From: Mycobacterium florentinum
GTDB lineage: Bacteria > Actinomycetota > Actinomycetes > Mycobacteriales > Mycobacteriaceae
Direction: 5' to 3'
Assembly: GCF_010730355.1 (NCBI RefSeq)
Contig: NZ_AP022576.1
Coordinates: 4,340,001-4,404,000 of the forward strand
DNA: 64,000 bases
The position numbers were made by a program, and so were the translations under genes. The notes beneath the pieces are model-generated. The model was given only the letters and a program-made list of their open reading frames with translations. It did no database searches and was not told the origin of the DNA. Of this stretch, positions 57,605-64,000 are shown in pieces. How positions within the stretch are numbered: position 1 is the first letter of the stretch; each line of letters begins with the position of its first letter.

Positions 57605-58003
57605 ATGGGGTTCGCCGTGCAGCGATTCGACCATATTGTGGTCAATTGCAACGATATTGAGGCCACCGCGGCGTGGTACGAGCGTGTCCTCGGCATGAAG
57701 CGCGAGACGTTCGGACCGTCCAACCGAACGGCGCTGTGCTTCGGGAATCAGAAGATCAACCTGCGGCCCGTCGGCGCGCTCGCCGACGATCCCGAGTGGG
57801 TCACCGGGATCGCCGAAGCGGCGGGCTCTGAAGACCTGTGCTTCATCACCGAATCCAGTCCTGACGAGGTGTGTGCCCACCTGCAGGCGTGCGGCGTCGA
57901 GATCACCGCGGGGCCGGTGACCAAGACCGGCGCGCTGGGGCCGATGACCTCGCACTACTGTCGCGACGTCGACGGCAATCTCGTCGAAATCGCGGTCTAC
58001 TGA
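57605..58003 (+). CDS. VOC-family protein (glyoxalase/dioxygenase fold)
   Basis: This 132-residue protein has two beta-alpha-beta3 modules: FDHIVVNCNDIEATAAWYERVLGMKRE, and DLCFITESSPDEVCAHLQACGVEI with HYCRDVDGNLVEIAVY at the end. His9 and Glu129 are the typical metal ligands. AGGAGGAG precedes ATG 57605. It overlaps the convergent cupin gene by 7 bases. Confidence 0.88.
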   Translation: MGFAVQRFDHIVVNCNDIEATAAWYERVLGMKRETFGPSNRTALCFGNQKINLRPVGALADDPEWVTGIAEAAGSEDLCFITESSPDEVCAHLQACGVEITAGPVTKTGALGPMTSHYCRDVDGNLVEIAVY

Positions 58004-58464
58004 CCGCTTTCGAGCGGATGCAGCGCGGGCAGGTTGACCACGATGGCCTCCTGGCTGCTGCGCGCGATCACGACCTCCGCGATGGTGTTCGGGTCGGGGT
58101 TCTCTTCCCGGTGCGGCAGAAACGGCGGGATGAACACGTAGTCGCCGGGTGCGGCCGTGATGCGCACCTCGTCGACGCCGTCGTGAAAGACGAACTCCGG
58201 GTTGCCGCTTCGCACATAGATCGCGGTCTCCGACTCACCGTGGTGATGGTTGGACGAGACGGTCGCGGGTAATGCGTGCGTCTCACCCATCCACAGCTTT
58301 TCGGCGCCGACCGACTTGCCGCTCAGTGCGGCAAATCGCCGCAATCCTTCCGATTGCGCGGTATCGGAACTGATGTCCGACGCCTTGACGTGGTGCACCC
58401 GGCCCCGCGACACCTGCTGCTTGGTGTCCTCGAAGTCTGGGTGAAATCCATCTGTGGTTGCCAT
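57997..58464 (-). CDS. Cupin-domain protein
   Basis: This 155-residue single-domain cupin has metal-binding motif SNHHHGESETAIYVRSG (residues about 72-88) and second motif APGDYVFIPPFLPHREENP. Such proteins are small dioxygenases, isomerases or sensors. No partner enzyme is clear. Confidence 0.85.
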   Translation of the reverse strand: MATTDGFHPDFEDTKQQVSRGRVHHVKASDISSDTAQSEGLRRFAALSGKSVGAEKLWMGETHALPATVSSNHHHGESETAIYVRSGNPEFVFHDGVDEVRITAAPGDYVFIPPFLPHREENPDPNTIAEVVIARSSQEAIVVNLPALHPLESGQ

Positions 58465-58505
58465 GGCCCCGATTGTCCCGGTTTTCGGCTCGGCGTGCCG
58501 CCAGG

Positions 58506-59603
58506 TCAGTTATGTAAGAGCATCGCCGCGTATTTGCGCAGGTCGTCGTCCGGTACCTCGGTGAAGCCCCCGTAGTCCTGGTAGAGCTCGATGCTGGTCG
58601 CGCCCATCTCGACGCCGTAGCCGATGACGGCACCCAGATCCGGCGGCGCGGCCCCGCCCGTCTGAAACTCCACCTCGGCGCCGCTGCGTTTCATCGCCGT
58701 GTAGATCGTCTGCAGGTCCTTGTTGACCTTCGTCGGCACATCGAGATCGTGGTTGTCGAACACGCAACGGTCACCCGCGCGCTTTCGGCAGTCCGCCATC
58801 CACGCCAGCGTGAAATCGACATCGTGCACCGGCTTGCCGCTGTCGGTGGCCTTGAACGGATTGAGCGGCGTCTCGAAACGCGTCGTCTTCCAGGGCGCGT
58901 AATCGTCGACGATCCTGTTGAGGCAGGCCTTGTAGTTCGCGTCGGTCATTCCGGCCTTCCGCAGTGGATCCACCGCGGCTGGGCGGGTGTCGATGGAGAA
59001 CGGCTCCGCGGTGAACATCATGCACGAGGTCACCGCGACCTCGTGGACCAGCGGATCGCCGTCGTACTTGGCGGCGAGGAGTTCCTGCAGATGTGCCCAG
59101 CGCAGGTGATACCTGTCGTCCCAGACGTGACCCAGGGTGCGGTTCTTCTGAACTCCCCGGAAATTGGTGTGCACCACGGGGACCTTGCCGCCGCTGTCCT
59201 CCATCACCCAGTCGGGCGCCCAGAATCCGCCCCACACCCGGATCTTCACGGCCAGCGGCGCATTCGGGTTGTCCTGGTTGTACTTTCGCACGTTGGCCAG
59301 ACCCTGGTCGATCTCGTTGTTGTCGGCGAGGCCGGACGTAGCGGTCGGCTCGAGCGAGCGCCACGACGCCAGGATGACGATGCCCTGCAGCAGGCCGCTC
59401 TTTTGCCGCACGGTCTCGAGCGAGTTGTCGGGCTCGCCCAGCGCGGGCGCGAACCTATAAGCGCCCATCGAGATCAGGCCGCGCAACGGTTCTTTGACCG
59501 TATCGGCGGCTAACCGCACCGAATTCCACTGGGAGAGCGGGTGATCGGATGGCCAGACGATCAGGATGAGCGCGCACAGAGCCACGACCGAGCGCGCCCA
59601 CAT
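58506..59603 (-). CDS. Exported protein with TIM-barrel glycoside-hydrolase-like features
   Basis: This protein of about 365 residues has a hydrophobic signal or anchor (WARSVVALCALILIVWP). The remaining domain contains RLAADTVKEPLRGLISMGAYRF, VKIRVWGGFWAPDWV, YDGDPLVHEVAVTSCMMFTAEPF and FQTGGAAPPDLGAVIGYGVEMGATSIELYQDYGG. The strand-helix order resembles barrel hydrolases. The Glu of TAEPF and the Glu of SIELYQDYGG are candidate catalytic acids. ATG 59603 is taken; GTG 59651 would add 16 residues. Function not established. Confidence 0.7.
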   Translation of the reverse strand: MWARSVVALCALILIVWPSDHPLSQWNSVRLAADTVKEPLRGLISMGAYRFAPALGEPDNSLETVRQKSGLLQGIVILASWRSLEPTATSGLADNNEIDQGLANVRKYNQDNPNAPLAVKIRVWGGFWAPDWVMEDSGGKVPVVHTNFRGVQKNRTLGHVWDDRYHLRWAHLQELLAAKYDGDPLVHEVAVTSCMMFTAEPFSIDTRPAAVDPLRKAGMTDANYKACLNRIVDDYAPWKTTRFETPLNPFKATDSGKPVHDVDFTLAWMADCRKRAGDRCVFDNHDLDVPTKVNKDLQTIYTAMKRSGAEVEFQTGGAAPPDLGAVIGYGVEMGATSIELYQDYGGFTEVPDDDLRKYAAMLLHN

Positions 59604-59713
59604 GCACCCGGCGCAGGCCCGTTCAAGCGGGAGGGGAGTGCGGCCCCGCACGCGTCGAAGAGTAGCCGAGTCGCCGGCTGCTACGCCTCACGTGTTCTGC
59701 CGTGTCGCCGAAA

Positions 59714-60934
59714 TCAGGATGAAATCCGTCCGAGGTCGCCGTGTGTGCTCGTTTTCGATTGAACGGGTGAGTCTCGGTAAGCCTCAAGAAGTTTCAGCCA
59801 AAGCTCGCTGATGGTCGGGAAGCACGGGACGGCATGCCACAACCGCTCGATCCGAACCTGGCCGGCGACGGCGATGGTAGCGGCGTGCAGCAGTTCGGTG
59901 GCGCCCGGTCCGACCAGGGTCAGTCCCAGAAGACAACGCTGGTTGCGCCCTTGGTACTTGCCCTGGTGAGTCAACAGAGCACGGTGATTCACATCTCCGG
60001 CCGCATACAGCCACCCGTCCTCGACGGCTTTCACCCGGCACGTGTCGTCGACGTCGAGCCAGCCCCCGGGGTCAGTCCCACCGTGTCCAGGCCGATGTCG
60101 TCAGTGAGTGGTGCGCGGCCCGTTGCGAAAAGTATTTCGTCGGTCTGGAATTCGCCGCCGTCGTCCAGTTGGACGGTCACCGGCCCGTTCGGGTCCGGTC
60201 GGCGAAGCGCCTGCGCCGAGACGCCCATGCGCACGTCGATTCCCGCGTCGCTGAGCCCGCGGCCGATGAGTTCGCCCACAAAGGGCTCCACCCGCGGCAG
60301 CAACCCGGAACCCCGGGCCAGCAGAGTCACCGCCGAACCCAGGCCCTGCCAGGCGGTGGCCATTTCGACGCCGACACCGCCGGCGCCCACGACTGCAAGC
60401 CGGCCCGGAACATAGCTGCTATCGGTCGCCTGGCGGTTGGTCCATGGCCGGGCTTCGACCAGACCGGGCACATCCGGCAGCGCGGGCCGGCTCCCGGTGC
60501 AGATGACAACCGCATGCCGGGCGCGCAACACCACCTCCTCGCCGGTTGGCGTGGCGACCACGACGCGCCGGGGGCCATCCAACCTGCCGTGCCCGCGTAC
60601 CAGCGTCGCGCCGGTTCCGGCCACCCAGTCGGCTTGACCGGCGTCGTCCCAGTCGGTCACGTAGCGGTTGCGGCGGCCGAACACGCCTTGCGGGGTCGAT
60701 CGACCCACTGACCGCCTCACGCGCGCCGTCCACGCGGCGGGCATCGGCCAGGGCAAGTACTGGGCGCAGCAGTGCCTTGCTGGGCACACAGGCCCAATAC
60801 GAGCACTCGCCCCCGACCAACTCCCGCTCGACCACTGCGACGCGCAGACCCGCCGCCCGGGCGCGCTCCGCGGCATTCTGTCCCACCGAGGCTGCGCCGA
60901 GCACCACCACGTCGAAGTCGTTGTTGTATGCCAT
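59714..60934 (-). pseudogene. FAD pyridine-nucleotide disulfide oxidoreductase (Rv0794c-like), decayed
   Basis: Starting at 60934 the frame reads DFDVVVLGAASVGQNAAERAR and GGECSYWACVPSKALL. It shifts frame near 60700 into TPQGVFGRRNRYVTDWDD and VVGAGGVGVEMATAWQG, and shifts back near 60062 to KAVEDGWLYAAGDVNH. Next to GKYQ about 85 residues of the dimerization domain are missing, and the sequence resumes with LLGLTLVGPGATELLH and the redox-family end HAVPCFPTISELWL. The FAD motif also reads GAASVGQ, where Gly is expected instead of Ser-Val. Two frameshifts and a deletion mark this as non-functional. Confidence 0.8.
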
Positions 60935-60974
60935 GGGTCTTGTGCGAATCCTCTCGTGAATTGGCTCGGTGCGC

Positions 60975-61664
60975 TCAGCTGGGCCCGGCGCCCAGTCGTT
61001 CGGCGAGTTGGCGCAGATCGCTCACCACGAGGGTCGGTTGCGGCAGGCCTTCAACCGGCAGAGGTGGATTACCCGGCCGGGTGATGAGAGCGCTACTGAA
61101 GCCGACGTTTTGCGCGCCGAGGGTGTCCCACACGTGGGCGGCCACCATCATGCAATCGCCAGGCTGTACGCCGAGCATCTGGCATGCATATCGGTAGACC
61201 GATGGTGACGGCTTGAAGGCGCGGCATGCTTCCACACTCAACTGTTGCTCGAAAAAGCCCGCGAGCCCCGCGTGCTCCAGCGGTGTCATCGCTAGGGGGC
61301 GGTGTGGTGAGTTCGTGAGCGTGGCCAGCCGAAACCCATTGTCGCGCAGTGTGGTAAGCCCTTCTTCGACATCCGGGTGGGCCGGCATCGTACGCATATG
61401 CGACTCCAGGCGATGCAGGTCGCCGTCGGTGATGTCGAGCCCATGGATATCGGCCAGCATGCGTAGGACGCCCTGTCCGAGCGCGAAGAAGTCCACATAG
61501 TGGTCGGCCAGAGTGGCCGTCATCGAATACAGGACCAGCTGGCCGAACCATTCTCGGAGCACCCGCTCATCGCCGAACAGCTCGCCGAAAAGTGGTGCGA
61601 TGGACTCGATGTCGATCAGTGTCTCGTTGACGTCGAAAACAAGGACAGACGGCGTCGCGGCCAT
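60975..61664 (-). CDS. Haloacid dehalogenase, type II (HAD superfamily)
   Basis: This 229-residue protein has nucleophile Asp11 in VFDVNETL, motif II LTNSPH, motif III Lys in CRAFKPSPSVYRY and motif IV MMVAAHVWDTLGA. It matches L-2-haloacid dehalogenases, which hydrolyse 2-haloacids to 2-hydroxyacids. A phosphatase role cannot be excluded. It ends 40 bases upstream of the decayed oxidoreductase and just follows the TMEM175-like gene (3-bp gap). Confidence 0.88.
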   Translation of the reverse strand: MAATPSVLVFDVNETLIDIESIAPLFGELFGDERVLREWFGQLVLYSMTATLADHYVDFFALGQGVLRMLADIHGLDITDGDLHRLESHMRTMPAHPDVEEGLTTLRDNGFRLATLTNSPHRPLAMTPLEHAGLAGFFEQQLSVEACRAFKPSPSVYRYACQMLGVQPGDCMMVAAHVWDTLGAQNVGFSSALITRPGNPPLPVEGLPQPTLVVSDLRQLAERLGAGPS

Positions 61665-61666
61665 GG

Positions 61667-62260
61667 TCAGTGCTCAGCTTTCTGGGGATCCGGAATGTCG
61701 GGCCGTAGATATCCGACCAGGCACAAGCAAATCAACACCATCGCGATGACCGGCCATCTGACCGCGATCACCGCGGCTGCCGCGAAGACAAAGATCGTGA
61801 TGAATGATCTCATCCGCAACAGCCCGCGGAGACGGTGCGAAACATCTTCGTGGGCAGAGCGATCGACGACTTCTGTACAGAGCGCGATATAGGTGATGTT
61901 GACCAGGACGAATATGGACGCATACAAGACCACCGGCGCGTCAGCCAGCCTGCTGTCGGCGATCCATTCGGTGGTGAAAGGAATCAGCGAAACCGAAAAG
62001 AGATGCGCGAAATTCGACCACACCAACCGAGGCGTCGCGGTTTCGGCGTAGCCGAACAAGTGATGATGGTTGACCCAGACGATCGCGATGAACAGATAGC
62101 TGACCACATAGCTCAGCCCGGTGGGCCACAGCGGTAGCAGAGCGCTAAAGGTATGAGCGCTGGGCGGTCTGAGCTCCAAAACCAAGATCGTGATGAGCAC
62201 CGCGAATACCGCGTCTGAAAACGCCTGCAATCGCTCCGCACTGACTTTTCGCCCAGCCAC
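61667..62260 (-). CDS. TMEM175-type (potassium channel-like) membrane protein
   Basis: This 197-residue protein has six predicted helices and the family signature RLQAFSDAVFAVLITILVLEL (R-x3-FSD at residues about 9-15). WVNHHHLFGYAE is also typical. Bacterial TMEM175 proteins form tetrameric K+ channels. GTG 62260 with GGGAGG five bases upstream is the chosen start; it lies inside the end of a truncated VOC gene. It is adjacent to the haloacid dehalogenase gene. Confidence 0.82.
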   Translation of the reverse strand: MAGRKVSAERLQAFSDAVFAVLITILVLELRPPSAHTFSALLPLWPTGLSYVVSYLFIAIVWVNHHHLFGYAETATPRLVWSNFAHLFSVSLIPFTTEWIADSRLADAPVVLYASIFVLVNITYIALCTEVVDRSAHEDVSHRLRGLLRMRSFITIFVFAAAAVIAVRWPVIAMVLICLCLVGYLRPDIPDPQKAEH

Positions 62261-62573
62261 CACAACCTCCCGCCCCACCTGGTTGGCGTACCGTGTCGCC
62301 GGTGTCTTTGTGGCGAATCTCGCTGACGGCAACACCCCGATCGGCAAGTTCCTGACGGATCTCCGTGATATCCGTGACCACCAAATACAGGCCCCGCAGT
62401 GAACCAGGAGGCGCATCGGTCAAGCCCGCGCCGAACTGGATGGACGCGCCGGATCCCTGAGGCGTCAGCTGGATAACCCGGAAATCGGGTGCGGGCGCGT
62501 AGTCGACGTCGAGGTCGAAGCCGACCTGGTCGCGGTAGAACTGCAGCGACCGATCCGGATCCGAAACCGGCAC
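62261..62573 (-). pseudogene. VOC-family gene, C-terminally truncated
   Basis: From GTG 62573 it reads PVSDPDRSLQFYRDQVGFDLDVDYAPAPDF and GSGASIQFGAGLTD, then LYLVVTDITEIRQELADRGV and SEIRHKD, as in a well-known mycobacterial VOC group. Similarity stops near 62295; the remaining C-terminal 35-40 residues are missing and replaced by Gly-rich junk running into the TMEM175 leader. The normal start motif (M-E-V-I-V) also appears out of frame by one inserted A at about 62588. I call it a relic. Confidence 0.65.
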
Positions 62574-62585
62574 AATGACAACCTC

Positions 62586-63467
62586 TCATCGCGTGCTCCC
62601 CGGCGGAGTTCTTCCGAGCACCTCATCGGTGTCCAGCCCGCGGTCCACGCCGTGCGGAACGACGGTCTGGCCGGGCTCGAGGTGCAACTGCCTGCCATCC
62701 AGGTAGACATCGATCTTGTCGGGCTCAAACGACACCAGGTTGCTGACCCGCCCAACTTCCGTCCAGGCGTCGACGTATGACCACGCCGCGCGTTTGCGGT
62801 CGCCGACGTCATAATAGGAGGCGATCCCCTTGTATGGGCAAAAGGTTTGTCCTTCAACGATTTTGAGTGCTGATTCGTCGATATCCTCGCGGGGCACGTA
62901 CCAGCGTGCGGCAAACCCGGACTCGTACAGCGCCAATGGGTGCTGCGTTTCCGCTATCACCCGGCCACCGTCGCGGACGACGAGATGTCGTGACGTAGAA
63001 CGAATGTCGATGCGATGGTAGGCGTCGGCGGCATGCCCGACTATGCGCTCGTCCTCTTCGTAGAAGGCGTCCATCGCGCGCCAGGCGAACGCCAGTCGTC
63101 CGTCGAGCACCTCCGCATGCTGCGGCAGCGCGGTGTGCTGCCATGCGCCGTGGTTGGCCTGTCGTTCTCCAACGGCGACGGTGAACCACTGGGTGTCGCC
63201 CAGGTCCTGGTGCGGCGTCACCCGGTCCTCGGCGGTCAGAACCCCCTCTTCGATGTCCCCTGTTGGAAAATACGCCACCGGATAGCGTCCCGGCTCGTGC
63301 AGCAACACCACGTCTTCGCTGTCCGCGATCCACCGGTCGGCGAAGCGCACCCGCATCCGGCGGCGCAACGGTTCGGCGAACAGCAGCCGCGCCGGCAGCG
63401 TCTGCTCGGTGAGGAAGTGGCCGACCGACCCGGTCGCCAGCGGACCTTGTTGCCATGCCAAACCCAT
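62586..63467 (-). CDS. Tandem DUF427 protein
   Basis: This 293-residue protein has two DUF427 domains. The first covers residues about 38-130 (RVRFADRWIADSEDVVLLHEPGRYPVAYFPTGDI read in parts, WFTVAVG). The second covers about 155-250 (HLVVRDGGRVIAETQHPLALYESG, ARWYVPREDI, CPYKGIASYYDV). CPYKG is the conserved core and Cys may be functional. No activity is established for the family. ATG 63467. Confidence 0.85.
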   Translation of the reverse strand: MGLAWQQGPLATGSVGHFLTEQTLPARLLFAEPLRRRMRVRFADRWIADSEDVVLLHEPGRYPVAYFPTGDIEEGVLTAEDRVTPHQDLGDTQWFTVAVGERQANHGAWQHTALPQHAEVLDGRLAFAWRAMDAFYEEDERIVGHAADAYHRIDIRSTSRHLVVRDGGRVIAETQHPLALYESGFAARWYVPREDIDESALKIVEGQTFCPYKGIASYYDVGDRKRAAWSYVDAWTEVGRVSNLVSFEPDKIDVYLDGRQLHLEPGQTVVPHGVDRGLDTDEVLGRTPPGSTR

Positions 63468-63525
63468 CGCTATGCCCCCTCCTGCGTCGAAAACGATTGA
63501 CAGGCCGTGCTTTTACCGGCGGACG

Positions 63526-64000
63526 TCAGTCCACCACCACGACGATCTTGCCGCCTGCTTCTCCGGATTCCGCCACTCGGTGAGCCTCGCGAATCTCGTC
63601 GAACGAGAAGACACGCGCGGGCTTGGCGTCGAGCTTGCCGTCGGCCACCTCCTGTGCGATGTCGCTCAGCGGTATGTCGGACACCTCGAAGCCCGGGTTC
63701 CCGAAGACCGGACTGGCGAAGAAGCTAAAGTTCACGCCGCTGGGCATACGCGCCAACGGGTTGAAATCCCCGATGGGGGCAAGGCCGCCCAGCCAGCCCG
63801 CGAGGCAGGCCGTGCCGTCACGGCGCAGCATGTCCAGGGAGTCGAGGATGGTGCTGTTGCCGACGAGGTCGAGCACCGCGTCGATCCGCTTGGCTTCGGC
63901 GATGTGCGCCGCAAGGTCTGGCCGTTCCACCTCGACACGAGCGGCGCCGAGCTGCGCTAGCAAAGGAAAACGCTTCTCGCTGCGCGCGGTGGCGATGACG
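63526..64000 (-). CDS. Zinc-containing/quinone-type alcohol dehydrogenase family protein, C-terminal part
   Basis: The C-terminal about 158 residues are present; the 5' part lies beyond the window. VIATARSEKRFPLLAQLGAARVEVE, DAVLDLVGNSTILDSLDMLRRDG and FSFDEIREAHRVAESGEAGGKIVVVVD are the NADPH-binding and C-terminal segments of the medium-chain reductase superfamily (quinone oxidoreductase type). It lies 58 bases upstream of the DUF427 gene on the same strand. Confidence 0.85.
   Translation of the reverse strand, partial: VIATARSEKRFPLLAQLGAARVEVERPDLAAHIAEAKRIDAVLDLVGNSTILDSLDMLRRDGTACLAGWLGGLAPIGDFNPLARMPSGVNFSFFASPVFGNPGFEVSDIPLSDIAQEVADGKLDAKPARVFSFDEIREAHRVAESGEAGGKIVVVVD

Overview
The window is a high-GC (roughly two-thirds G+C) chromosomal segment from a Mycobacterium. 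The evidence is direct recognition of many proteins and of their order: PhoP-PhoR, CYP51 with its ferredoxin, CYP123, CYP126, PurD, PurB, PurC, PurS and PurQ, oligopeptidase B and an LpqH-type lipoprotein. From about 12.2 to 51.1 kb the order follows the M. tuberculosis Rv0756c-Rv0788 block. Several genes are added here, and oligopeptidase B is intact. I cannot name the species.

Layout. (1) 0-12 kb is accessory: a sulfotransferase 5' end that loses family similarity at the window edge, an alkylsulfatase-like metallo-beta-lactamase protein with a VOC protein, a flavin amine oxidase, an alpha/beta hydrolase, an NTF2-like protein, three consecutive exported proteins (S1 protease, LpqH-like lipoprotein, Thr/Pro-rich protein), an enoyl-CoA hydratase, a diflavin reductase behind a near-perfect IdeR iron box, and two DUF732 genes. 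(2) 12.1-15.3 kb holds tRNA-Thr(TGT), a protein with ten decapeptide repeats (Rv0756c type) and phoP-phoR. (3) 15.3-28.1 kb is a redox cluster: HIT protein, NTF2-like proteins, an FadH/Old-Yellow-type enzyme, NDMA-type alcohol dehydrogenase, ferredoxin, cyp51, SDR, cyp123, a TetR regulator, and a divergent aldehyde dehydrogenase-SDR-hydroxyisobutyrate dehydrogenase-CMD operon. Translational overlaps run through much of it. (4) 28-51 kb alternates purine genes with other enzymes: an aldo/keto reductase facing a MarR regulator, purD, ggtA, a Tat esterase, TetR, DUF429, purB-cyp126, purC-ptrB, DoxX/TetR, two tandem drug-exporter paralogues, Rv0784-Rv0787-like genes and purS-purQ. (5) 51-64 kb holds a wax ester synthase/DGAT, an SDR, an acyltransferase and a run of small enzymes, with four decayed genes among them: an epimerase, a P450 tail, a pyridine-nucleotide disulfide oxidoreductase and a VOC protein.

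The most notable points are the IdeR box in front of the diflavin reductase, the decapeptide-repeat protein beside phoP, a two-copy operator between doxX and its TetR gene, the duplicated exporters with duplicated upstream DNA, and the decay zone at 54-62.6 kb. I saw no rRNA, CRISPR array, insertion sequence or prophage.
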